A stretch of DNA of 64,000 bases from assembly GCA_948567375.1 (NCBI GenBank), contig OX419755.1, forward strand, positions 61,763,945 through 61,827,944, in the 5' to 3' direction. This document shows positions 1 through 9,988 of this stretch, in pieces. The notes below the pieces were generated by a model, which saw nothing but the letters and a program-made list of their open reading frames with translations, made no database searches and was not told where the DNA came from. This DNA comes from Lunularia cruciata. Taxonomy: Eukaryota; Streptophyta; Marchantiopsida; Lunulariales; Lunulariaceae. The first letter of the stretch is position 1. The number at the start of each line of letters is the position of its first letter. The translations under genes were made by a program, and so were the position numbers.

Positions 1-1615
1 GTTCATGGCCCTTTGAATTGTGTCTTGATACAATCCGGTGTGGTGGGTTACTCCGATGCCCAAGCCATTACCTGGTTTCTTGGAGGACTCTCACTAGAGA
101 TTTGTATCTTTGCCAGGGAAAAGAATGTAACTTCTCTAGACAAGATCCTCAAACATATCACACGATATGAGGCGGCTCACTCTCACTCATCCAATAACCA
201 AAGGAATCAAGAGAAGAAAGGCAAGAAGCCTAGGAGACAAGCTTCTTGCAATACATCCCCTTCTTAAGAGGAATCCTCCACATCTTCAAGTTCTTCTTTG
301 GAATCCAAAGAAGATTCAAAGCCAAGGAGAATACAGAGATGTAGAGGAAAGAAGCCAATAACACCTCCAGCAAAAATTGTAAACAAGGCGGATCAGCTTG
401 AGACTCTTATTAAAGAGTTTGCAGATTTCAAGATCCAAATGGTTGGGGCTAAGGACCAAAGAAAGCCTCCGTCATTTGGCAGACCAAACATATAGTGCAC
501 TATGTGTGGTAAATCCAGCCATCCTAATATGGAGTGTTTGACTTGCACTGCATTTCTAGTGCAACAAATTGATTGGGTTCCAAGTTGGGACCAAAGTGAG
601 GAAGACAAGGTTGTGTACTAGACCCAAGAGGTACAGCCTCAGGTGAGCACATTGTATCAAGGTCTAAGATATGGGCCAAGGGAGCACAACAACAATGCTC
701 CCCCATGAAGACCACCAATGGGCAGCCAAAACAAGCTTCAAAATGTTACACCGGGTGCTTGCTATAATTGTGGCTCAATGGGACATTGGTTTCCAAATTG
801 TCCAAAGCCAAGACAGAAAATTGGGTATATCCCCCTTTGTGGAAATCGTAAAGGATCAGCTCATACTGGAAATCAATGCCCGCAACAACCAAACCCAAAG
901 CCGCCAATTAAATATGTACAGACCCCAGCTGAGCATGTTGTGCTCCAGTCAAAAGGGGATACAAATGTAGATTGTATCACACTTGAGGAGGACAGACCTC
1001 AAGAAAGGAGTCCAGCCACGCAAGGAGAATGGCCAGACCTCAAAATTTTGAAGGTTGGGTAAGAAGTGTGATCCCAAAGAAGCAAGTGCTACTTGTTTGT
1101 CTTCACAAAAGGCAAAGAGGTTGTGCCCAAAAGCCATTCTTTCTGCCAAGGATGAAAAGATTCTAGCAAAAGCTAAAACTACTTTGCAGAAACAAATCAA
1201 TGAAGCAATACAAAGAACTCAAGAAATGAGTTTGGAGGAGGCTAAGAAGATGAATCCTCCTGTGTTTCTGATGGACATCAGATCTAAAGTGAAGGATCTG
1301 ATCCAAGCCGAGGTGGGCAAACCCAAAGAACCTTGGGTCAAGACTACTAGTACTTTGGTCACTATCTTGAAGCACCCCAAAGTCCAACTTGAACGAGGCA
1401 AGACTTTGAACCCAAAGACTAAGGTGAAGAAGGTGAAGTTGGGAGGAGTCCCTCAATACAATATTGTGGCAGATTTTGCATCTACAAATGCTAATGTCAC
1501 ATTTAAGCAATTGTGGGAGGACAATAAGCTATGCAAGAAGCAGTTTGAGTTCAGCTCTCAAGAAAGTAAGTGCGATGACCAAGAAAGACTTGCCTGCAAT
1601 TTATCATATTGAACA
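1..1615 (+). pseudogene. gag: Gypsy-1 gag remnant with zinc knuckles
   Basis: This is the capsid/nucleocapsid part of the element. The first ~250 bases match the end of the retrotransposon-gag domain seen at 44991-45317 (motif AITWFLGGLS). A serine-rich linker follows. Three zinc-knuckle sites come next: CTMCGKSSHPNMEC at 496-537, CYNCGSMGHWFPNC at 760-801, and a third at 838-879 whose second cysteine is now Arg (CGNRKGSAHTGNQC). A lysine-rich stretch with the motif ILAKAK lies near 1150-1210, and the conserved FKQLWEDNKLCK at ~1503-1538. The frame changes between about 1030 and 1060, and several stops interrupt it. The N-terminus lies before the window. Confidence 0.85.
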
Positions 1616-2220
1616 AGAAGATTTAGGATCTCCTAAAGTGGATGCAGAGATTGCAGGGTGCATGATAACATTGATACCCATTGATTTGGGGCCCGATATT
1701 AATGTCATGACCAAAGATACTACAAATTGATTGGGTAAATGATGTTTGAGCCAACACCCCAAATTCTGAAACTTCCGGATCAAACCAAGAAATAGCCTTT
1801 AGGCATGCTGTCCAACATTACTATGATCATTGGAGGAGTACCCTTCAAGTTAAATTACATTGTGTTGAGGCTAGTAACCAAAACTGGTTTTCCGCTATTG
1901 ATTGGGAGACCTTGGTTATATAGCACTCAATTTATTGTGAATTGGCACCAACAAAAGTTAAGGTTCAAGGACATCACATCCAAAGATCATTAGCTAGTGA
2001 TAGTGAGTTGGACAAAGGTTCTCCATCTTGGGGAGACCACTTCATCAAAAGATAAAGATGAATCCAAAGATTCAGCATCTTCATCTTTAGGTGACTTTGA
2101 AGATGAAATCCGAGTCAATTGCTTGGAATGCTACAAGGTGGACATAAAAGACAAAGATCCAAATGATGTTGCCTTAGGTGAAAATGATTTGGAACAAGGG
2201 GGTTTGACAGCAATTTGACT
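1616..2220 (+). pseudogene. pro: Gypsy-1 aspartic protease remnant
   Basis: The retroviral-type aspartic protease would cleave the polyprotein. The active-site region reads PIDLGPDINVMT near 1678-1713. Copy 2 has DSG at the same place, so the catalytic triplet is degraded to DLG here. Downstream, MLSNITMIIGGVPFKLNYIV (from 1805) and LLIGRPWLYS (near 1897-1926) match the flap and C-terminal parts of plant gypsy proteases. An acidic linker with many Asp/Glu/Ser follows (to ~2220) before RT. A TGA at 1728 and further stops break the frame. Confidence 0.8.
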
Positions 2221-2559
2221 TGGTTCAAGCCGAGTCAATCACGTAGAAAGAGTCATTAATCTTGATGACAAGATGTTGTCTTGATTGAAGGAAATTTTTT
2301 GAAGATTTTAAAGACAATCACTTTGGAGGAGTTGGAAAGATACACTGCCCTATTTATAGAGTACCCATATGTATGTGCCTAGTTTATTAATCAATGTTGG
2401 GTATTCCATGATAATTTGGAGAACACCAAATTGATCTGGTTGAAAGTGCAATTCTGGTTTGGCAAAGACTCTTGAACCCAAAGTACTGATTATTAGTGAA
2501 AGATGAACTTGACAAGTACTTAGGGGTCTCCCCCATTTTCATTGTCATTGTCATAATCT
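2221..2559 (+). pseudogene. Gypsy-1 protease-RT linker, heavily decayed
   Basis: This stretch aligns by position with the linker before RT in Gypsy-1 copy 2 (about 42560-42900). Short matching islands are visible, such as the sequence around SRVNHVE at ~2230 and a repeated segment with the words CTCCCCCATTGTCATTGT / CTCCCCCATTTTCATTGT at 2525-2602. No open frame survives. I see nothing else in it. Confidence 0.6.
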
Positions 2560-3700
2560 TTCCCATCTTAAGCAGTGAATAGGTCTCCCCCATTGTCATT
2601 GTTCCAAAGAAGAAGACTGGGAAGATTTGAGTGTGCCAAGATTTCTGCAAGTTGAATGCAGTCACAAAGAAGGATCATCATCCCTTGCCTTTCACCAATA
2701 CAATTTTGGAACAAGTAGTTGGTCATCCTTGTTACAACTTTCCTGATGGATTTTCAAGTTATAATCAAGTATCCATCCAAGAAGAAGACAAGGACAAAAC
2801 ACCATTCACTACCAATTGAGGCACTTTTGCTTACAATCAAATGCCCTTTGGGTTGTGTAATGTTCCCGCTACTTTCTAGTGGATGATGAATGCATTATTC
2901 AAAGGTTTTATGTGCAAATTTGTGGAAGTATTCATTGATGATTTTTGTGAGTTTGGGCAAAGAGAAGTACATTTAGATTACCTTTGCCAAAATTTTGAAA
3001 GGTGTCATTTTCCCGGTTTGTCATTACACTCAAAGAAATGCTTCTTTGCAATGAAGGAAGGAATTCTTCTGGGGCATCGGGTGTCAAGCCAAGGTATTGA
3101 AGTTGATGTCAAGAAGGTTAAAGTTATCTCAGCTTTGGAATCCCCTAAAAAAATTTGAGAGTTGAGAGCCTTCTTGGGACATGTCAGATACTATAGACGC
3201 TTTGTATCAAATTACATGGTGCTTGCTGCACCCCTCACAAAGATTCTGAAGAAGTCTGAAGACAACTTATGGGAAGTGGAACAAGAAGAAGTTTTCCATG
3301 TGTTGAAGAAGAAATTGGTTGAAGCACCAGTTATGAGTGCCCTGCATTGGGATTCCCCTTTTCATGTGTACGTGGACAATTTGTCCATGGCAATTGGAGT
3401 CATCTTAAGTGAGAAGGATGAGAAGAATAAGGACTAAGCAATTTATTATGCTAGTTGACAGCTTTCAATTTCAGAAAAGAATTATTCAATGATTCAAACA
3501 GAAGCACTCAAAATGGTGTATGCTTGCAAGAAGTTTTACAACTACCTATTGGGAAACAAGTTTGTCTTCTATGTTGACCATTATGCGTTGCAACATTTGG
3601 TCAAGAAGGCAGATTTGTTTGGGCAAATTGCAAGATGGATCTTGTTGTTACAAGAATTCACATACACTATACAAGTAAAGAACTGAGCTTTGCATTTGAA
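2560..3700 (+). pseudogene. pol (RT-RH): Gypsy-1 reverse transcriptase and RNase H remnant
   Basis: RT copies the genomic RNA and RNase H removes the template. Visible RT blocks are VCQDFCKLNAVTKKDHHPLP (2631 on), the palm motif FAYNQMPFGLCN (about 2827), and the catalytic VFIDDFCEFGQ (about 2929-2960; FIDD is the plant-gypsy form of YxDD). The thumb/connection block FLGHVRYYRRFVSNY starts near 3171. RNase H follows with VYVDNLSMAIGVILS (3366 on), then a long block through FVFYVDHYALQHLVKKADL (about 3560-3610) to ~3700. Stops at 2817, 2878 and 3156 and near 3437-3460 disable it. Confidence 0.88.
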
Positions 3701-4648
3701 TGTGGACTTCCTATTCAAGTTGGAAACTCAAGACCAAGACTTGGAAGTCGATGATGGGTTTCCTAATGAAGAGTTATACCATTTAATGGCAATGTGAAGT
3801 ACAAGGTATGCAACAAAATATCATTATTTTCATACTTGCCATTGTTTGGAGAGGCTAGACCTGGAGCAAAGGCCAGTCCTCCTCAAGAAGATAGGACCGT
3901 ATCAGCTAAAACATAACATTTTATTCAAGATGGGCAAAGATGAAGTACTTTAGAGATGCTTAGAGGCATATGAAGTCTAAGGAGTAATTGAGTCCTTACA
4001 CTCTAAAGCGTCAAGAGTACACTATGCCCTAAAGAAAATATTGTAAAGAAGAGCCTTCTAGTATGGTATTGGTGGCCTTTGATGTATACGGATACTCACA
4101 TCTATATACAAAGTTGGGATGCTTGACAACAAATAGGAAAGCCAACTGCTACTTCCCAGTGGCCTTTGAGACCAATTTTGCCATTGGCTCCATTTGAGAA
4201 ATGGGGTATTGATTTTGTGGGTCCAATTAAACCAAGGATCCAAGTCATGAGAAAGAGATACATCTTGGTGTGCATTGATTATGCTACAAAGATGGTGGAA
4301 GCCGAGGCAACTTGGAGAGATGATGCAAATATAGTTGCAGAATTTTTCTTCCAAAACATCATTTCACAGTATAGATGTCCTTTGAAATTGGTCAGTGACC
4401 AAGGAACCCATTTTTTGATTCAATGGTGGAAGCGTTAACCAAGTACTTCTAGATTAAACATCAGAAGATGACTCTCTATAATCCAAAAGCAAATGGACTA
4501 ATGGAGAAGGCCAATGGATTGTTATATAAAATTTTGAACAAGGTGACATTCAATTATGCCTACAATTGGGACAAAGAGTTACCTATTGGTTTATGGGCAT
4601 ACAGATTGATTAAAAAGATTACAACCAAACAAACTCCATATTTCCTGA
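3701..4648 (+). pseudogene. pol (IN): Gypsy-1 integrase remnant, cut by giant LTR A
   Basis: Integrase would insert the cDNA. The N-terminal HHCC zinc region (about 3970-4140) is badly degraded. The catalytic core is readable: EKWGIDFVGPIKPR (~4197) with the first Asp, LVSDQGTHF (~4387) with the second, and NPKANGLMEKANGL (~4480-4520) with the Glu. The frame is broken between the second and third residues. The protein would continue past TKQTPYF, but giant LTR A is inserted at 4649 and the C-terminal part resumes at 8246. Confidence 0.85.
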
Positions 4649-7600
4649 TGTGACAACCCGGTAAATATCACTTTTGTGGTAATCAGGTAAGTAAAGTTTG
4701 TTCTCGTAGAGATACTGGTCAAAAATGTCCAAATACAAAGTCAAATGTCACAAATGTGGTTCTTCTTATTTTCTTCTTTAGACTCTCAAGTAGAAACCAC
4801 ACTCAGAAGAGAGTAACAAGGATTGACTTGCAGTCTTGTCATGAATTAGCACTCTTAATCACAAGTCCATCAAATCTTTCCAAACAATCTTGATTGTGAT
4901 GATTCAGTCTCTCTTAAAAAATAGCTACTTCATTGTAAAATGACATCTTTTAAGAATTGTGTTCCACCCCTCCACTTAAGGCACAACTTCCTTGGCCGAA
5001 ATTGCTTCACATCAACACTAGACTGCACTCACAAATGCAAAATACTACCAACACTACAATTCCTCTCAAATCTGTCAAGGCATTGCTTTGATTGCACTTC
5101 ACTCAGGATCAAACACACTGACTTGCACTTTGAAATTCTCCATACACTCACAATTACAAATATAGAGTTGATACTCGGAATTAAGCTCAAGTGACAAGCA
5201 GTACTTTGTTTTATCTATTCTCAGAATTATGAGCACTAAACAATAGCATACTACAAATGCATCCTTTAAATAGGTAGAGCTCTTCAATAGTTATCTAACT
5301 TCCTAACAACTTTACCAACCTACAGATCCGAAATGACAATGCACTTCTTCATATCTTCCCTTCAAAATCTCAAATCTGTTACTACTCCAATCCAATGTCT
5401 ACTTCTTCTTGGGCTTCCAAACCCAAAGTAACTCCATATACTACTCTATCATCGGGTCTTACAACTACTACCTCTTCTACCAATTCTAATACCTCTTCTC
5501 CTTGACCTGCAATTACCATCATACAACTTACATACATCTTCTTCCTGCAACCCATCCTTCTCTAATACCTCCAACTGCAACTCCAAAGATATGTGTACTC
5601 CTACTTCCTCTACTTTGGGTTTCATTCTTACATCATTCTGAAGTTTATCTATATTTAACTTAACTAAGTCTAATATAATCTTGATATTGTCTTCCACTTC
5701 CAATATATTCTTATCTACATGAGTTCTAAGACTAATCAGTAACACATTTGAGTCCTTATCCTTTGCATTTCTTCTCCTTGTCTCCTGCACCAACAATCTT
5801 AACACGTGCAACCTCATTTCTTCAATTCTTATATTGGTTTCAGTACTCAGCATTGCATTCATCTTCACTACTATCTCCTTCAATGGCTTGAGTCTCATCC
5901 GTCTCTCACGTTCCCTATTTGCCTGCTAATCTTCTTGGTACATTGTCAGTTATACCTCAAACTCGGCCTTCACATTTTCCTTCTCTTTCTCTTTCTCTTT
6001 CTGCACTATCGTCTCTTCCAAATTATGAATTAGATCCCACAATCTTTCTTCTTCTCTATATCGCATTGTTAACTCTCTTTGTCGGAGTTGCATCTTCTTT
6101 TCTACACTTTGCATCACTCGGTCAAGTTCTTGGTCCTTCTTTGCTACCCTCTCCATGGCATGGATGACCTCTATTCAAGAATCAACAATTGTTGCTTCAA
6201 GATTTTGTACTCAATTATCTATTTTTCCATGGCTATGACCTTCTACTCTATTATACTATCTTTACTCTTCACTTCTCTCTTTAGATTTTCAATTATCTAT
6301 ACTATTGCATCTACTCGTAGTGTCTCCCTTTGCTCCTCTCCTTGGGTTATACTCTCCTTCAACTCCAATTTTTCTACTTCTAACCACTCCAACACCTACA
6401 ACATAGTTTTTACCTCAAGATACTCTAGCTGCATTTCTTTCTTCTTCTCCTCCGGCTTCATCATCAATGGGCAGACAATCTCCCTCAGATACTCCACCCC
6501 TCCAGTTTGATCCCTTCTTCTTGTGGCCTTTCCTCATTCTTCATCTCTTCTTTGCATTACATTCTCTTTTTCAATCTGAATCGTTTGAATGGAATTGATT
6601 TCTTGCTTCCCAAACTCTCACTTTCTATTTCCTTCCTCCAACTTGGCCCCGCCTCATGTCTTGTGCTTCTTTTTGATCTGATTCCTCTTTGAATGATAAC
6701 CTTCTTCTCCAATATCTTTGGAACTTCCTCTTCTTCTTTCTGGTTATCTTTGTCTGCAATCTCCGGCTTTCCTTCTTCTCTCTCCAAGTCTTCTTACTTG
6801 TACTTGGCCTCACCTTCTGATTATTCCTCCGACAATGCTATTACCACCATGTCCTTCCTTGGGTTCATTTTCCTAGTCTTTTTTGATCTCATAGCCACCA
6901 CTTCTTCTTCAGGTTGACTCCTCTTCTTTGGCTTTGGAGCAGTCACCACCAATCTCACACTCTACCCCATCTGTGCATAATACTCATCACTACTTTTAAT
7001 CAGGATCTCTCCTTGAGTCGGGATGGAAGTGCGACACCATCTTTTGTCATTCTGTCGCATTTAGTAGATTCAATCCCAAATAAAAATGGGTTGCAAAAGG
7101 TACAATGTAGTATGGATGCATCTTATCTTGTAAGTTCCACACCATTTGTCTTGTATGTTGATAAAAGCACTTTGCCCAATTGATGGGTTCCCTTGCAAAC
7201 ATCTAATGGAAAAACACCACTTGGTGTTTCATCACATAAGTGGTTTGCTCCGGCTTGAAGATGGCCATCATTGCTCCTATGATGCTTCTCCTCACAAGGT
7301 CCTTAGAACTCTTGACCTTATACACATTCTTTGTGCACATCTCTTACTTCTTGGGTTTCTATAGCTACCTCTTCTTTTCCCAAGAATGTGGCTCCGTGCT
7401 CCTCACCAGCCTCTCTTTTGAGTACTAACCTCCAATCCAACTTTGTCTAATGAGCCAGATTTCCTCTCTTCCCTTCTGCCTTGGGTCCTTTTAGACACTT
7501 ACTCTCTATAATCTTGGTCATGAAAACTGGAAAGCTAAGGTTCAAGTTCCATGCTAGAAATGTGATCAAAAGCTTGGTCAAGATGTCAATCTTGGCAATC

Positions 7601-8245
7601 ACATCTAACCTCCAAATTGCATGATTTCTCATTGCAAATTCCGAGTTCTTCTTGCCACCTCCCATCTTACTCTCCTCCACTTTGGGTTTGTGAAAATTCT
7701 TCCTCCCTATTCTTGGACTAATGATCCTGACTTCCTCTCAATGCACACAAGCATCTCTTACTACAATCCCTTTTCCACAATCTCCCTCAAGATGACTTCT
7801 TAATGGCAATGGCAAGTTACTTGTCATTACTCCTCTCTTTGTCTCAATCTCAAATCTTATAGTGGCACGTCTCCTCAGTCCCTCTTCACTTTGATCTTCT
7901 ACTGAGAAATCACACCTTCTGCACACTCCTATTTTGTCAATGTCAATTTTCCCCCGCTCATAGGATAGCTGTTTTTGTATGAGGTACCTTCTTGAATATC
8001 CAACCCCAAAGGAAAGTTGTTACATTGTCCTCCCCCCGGGTTGAGCACCCCAAGATGAAGTTTCATTACATTGGGTTGAATGATGACTAGACCAATCCAA
8101 GTACTTTGTTTCCAACACAAAGTCACTTTACTTTAGATTACAACCCAAAGACACCATTCTTTGCCTTCCAATGCCATACAAGTACAATGTGACTTTTTCT
8201 GTACACTTCTTCAAAATAGGATAAAAACAAGATGTGGGTACCACA
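4649..8245 (-). mobile_element. Giant LTR 'A' (solo Gypsy-1 LTR), TSD CCTGA
   Basis: The unit starts TGTGACAACCCGG and ends GGGTACCACA on the + strand. That is the reverse complement of the Gypsy-1 LTR seen beside a polypurine tract at 59865. It is flanked by the 5 bp duplication CCTGA (4644-4648 and 8246-8250), and joining the flanks restores the reading direction of the interrupted integrase. Length is 3597 bp against ~3780 for intact copies. No Gypsy-1 internal region lies inside, so it behaves as a solo LTR. From 4649 to ~5380 is the LTR 3' part, with no ORF. From ~7830 to 8245 is the promoter-side part. Confidence 0.9.
5382..7827 (-). pseudogene. LTR-encoded ORF in giant LTR A (decayed)
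   Basis: This is the Gypsy-1 LTR ORF. The start region reads MTSNLPLPLRSHLEG (ATG at 7827). The tryptophan-rich N-terminal block is recognisable around 7450-7680 (MGGGKKNSEF, LITFLAWNLNLSF). An acidic middle and a Glu/Lys/Arg-rich coiled coil follow, with LEVEDN in the last part (5449-5898). It ends with EEVDIGLE before a TAG at 5382. Total span is 2446 bp, not a multiple of three, with several frame changes. The function of this protein family is unknown to me. It is not gag, protease or pol, and it lies wholly inside the LTR. Confidence 0.75.
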
Positions 8246-8543
8246 CCTGACATACAGATTGCATCCCATACTACCAATTGAATTTGAATTACCATCATAT
8301 TAGATTCTTGCAAAGAACAATTGTTGGAGGAAGAAAGCTAAGATCTTTGGATCTATCAACTTATGTGGTTAGAAGAGAAAAGGGACGATGCAATGCAAAC
8401 CACAAAAGAAGTGCAAGAATAGAGGAGAGTCAAGCACAATAAAAAAATCAACCTATGGTTGTTCATGACTGTGATTTGGTGTTATTATATGACAATTACT
8501 GAATATTTTTTCCATCCAAGTTTCATTTATGGTAGATGGGCCC
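8246..8543 (+). pseudogene. pol (IN): Gypsy-1 copy 1 integrase C-terminus
   Basis: This continues the integrase cut at 4648. It matches the copy 2 sequence around LHPILLVEFEVPTYRV and the following tail. It includes the MWLEE-like segment near 8360 and the block before LHLRWMGPYR. There is no chromodomain. It stops at 8543, where a solo Gypsy-2 LTR is inserted. The last scrap of target, 9235-9248, lies after that LTR. Confidence 0.75.
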
Positions 8544-9234
8544 TGTGAGCTGGCCTATCTCTCACTCAAGATGAACCTCTAATGGCTATTATGGTAGCGC
8601 ATCATGGACTAAGAAGGCAAAGAACCCCAACTCCATCATACTCCTCCAAGGCTAACACTCCAAGACTCAAGACATTGCTCACTAGAGAACTCAATGAGAG
8701 AGAGATAGTTGAAAATGAAAGGATGATGAGTACCTCCTCACCCCTTGTTTATATACTTGTGAAATAGTTATGCACCAAAGTTACTAATTACCATAGTAAC
8801 TCAAGTTACTAGGCTAAAAGTCAAGTAAGGTCAAAAAGTCAAAAGGAATATCCATCGACATGGGCATATTCCACTAAGCATGTGATCTTATCTGACCTGA
8901 CCACTAAGTCAAGGATCTTTTCACATGGGCTATCCTTGGACTATAGAGGAATTCAAAACAAAAAGCATTGCCGGCCCAAGAGTTCTCAACTCTTTCCTCA
9001 AAGCCATACACCTAGGAATAATACCAAGTCAACACACTAGAATCCAAAATAGTGGTGCTCATCTTTTCCACTTCCTCTAAAGTAAGGTCCCCTCTTTCTT
9101 AGCTATGACTAACTTTATCTAGTCATGACTAATGTAGAACCATCCTTTATCTCTATATAAATAATATCTCTCAAGTACTTGTAATACTAAGCTAAATATC
9201 ATAATACCACACACATGCACAAATAGGTGTTACA
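8544..9234 (-). mobile_element. Solo Gypsy-2 LTR
   Basis: A 691 bp unit beginning TGTGAGCTGGCC and ending GGTGTTACA on the + strand, so it is inverted relative to the coding strand of its family. It matches the two 692 bp LTRs of the neighbouring Gypsy-2 copy 1 along its whole length. Flanking bases are GGCCC (8539-8543) and GGCCA (9235-9239), an imperfect 5 bp target duplication. No internal region is attached. A small reading frame at 8582-8767 repeats in every LTR copy but is just LTR sequence. Confidence 0.9.
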
Positions 9235-9248
9235 GGCCATACTTGACC

Positions 9249-9940
9249 TGTGAGCCGGCCTGTCTCTCACTCAGGATGAACCTCTGATGGCTATTATGGT
9301 AGCGCACCATGGACTAAGAAGGCAAGGAACCCCAACTCCATCATACTCCTCCAAGGCTAACACTCCAAGATTCAAGACATTGCTCACTAGAGAACTCAAT
9401 GAGAGAGAGATAGTTGCAAATGAAAGGATGATGAGTACCTCCTCACCCCTTGTTTATATACTTGTGAAATAGTTACATACCAAAGTTACTAATTACCGGA
9501 GTAACTCAAGTTACTAGACTAAAAGTCAAGTAAGGTCAAAGAGCAGAAAGGAATATCCATTCACATAGGCATATTCCCCTAAGCATGTGATCTTATCTTG
9601 ACCCAACCGCTAAGTCAAGGATTCCTTCACATGGGCTATCCTTGGACTAAAGAAGAATCCAAAACAAAAAGGCTTGCGGGCCCAAGAGTTCTCAACTCTT
9701 TCCTCAAAGCCAAACACCTAGGAATAATACCAAGTCAACACACTAAAATCCAAAATAGTGGTGCTCATCTTTTCTACTTCCTCTAAAGTAAGGTCCCATC
9801 TATCTTAGCTATGACTAACTTTACCTAACCATGACTAATATAGAACCATCCTTTATCTCTATATAAATAATATCTCTTAAGTACTTGTAATACCAAGCTA
9901 AATATCACAATACCACACACATGCACAAATGGGTGTTACA
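9249..9940 (-). repeat. Gypsy-2 copy 1, 3' LTR
   Basis: 692 bp, TGTGAGCCGG...GGGTGTTACA on the + strand. It is the 3' LTR because the PPT lies immediately to its right on the minus-strand element. Terminal dinucleotides are TG...CA. It contains the Gypsy-2 LTR promoter-like A+T stretches (TTATATACTTG near 9460 and CTATATAAATAATA near 9860). Confidence 0.93.
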
Positions 9941-9957
9941 TTTACCCCCGTACTAAG
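9941..9957 (-). promoter_or_regulatory. Polypurine tract of Gypsy-2 copy 1
   Basis: On the coding strand the bases directly before the 3' LTR read CTTAGTACGGGGGTAAA, a purine-rich run ending in GGGGGTAAA. In LTR retrotransposons this RNase H-resistant tract primes plus-strand DNA. The same tract is at 52390-52406 in copy 2. Confidence 0.8.
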
Positions 9958-9988
9958 TTTTCACTTTGTGCTCAAAGTGAAGGTCTCT

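Larger units (their letters stand above)
1..4648 (+). mobile_element. Gypsy-1 copy 1, internal region (decayed Ty3/gypsy)
   Basis: Coding remnants run in the order gag, protease, reverse transcriptase, RNase H, integrase on the + strand, which is the Ty3/gypsy order. The copy is collinear with the better preserved Gypsy-1 copies at 38420-49241 and 56082-64000, both on the other strand. The left end is outside the window, so the 5' LTR and the start of gag are missing. The right end is cut at 4648 by a solo giant LTR and resumes at 8246. Many stop codons and frame changes mean no product could be made. It is the most decayed Gypsy-1 copy here, so probably among the oldest insertions. Confidence 0.9.

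Noticed and set aside
4649..8245. DNA transposon with TGTG...CACA ends
   Set aside because: The ends share only the first four bases as an inverted repeat, duplications are 5 bp, and the same end follows a polypurine tract in two gypsy elements. No transposase is seen.
8582..8767. 61-codon ORF repeated in each Gypsy-2 LTR
   Set aside because: Present only because the LTR repeats. It has no TATA or other context and is open by chance in a 690 bp LTR.
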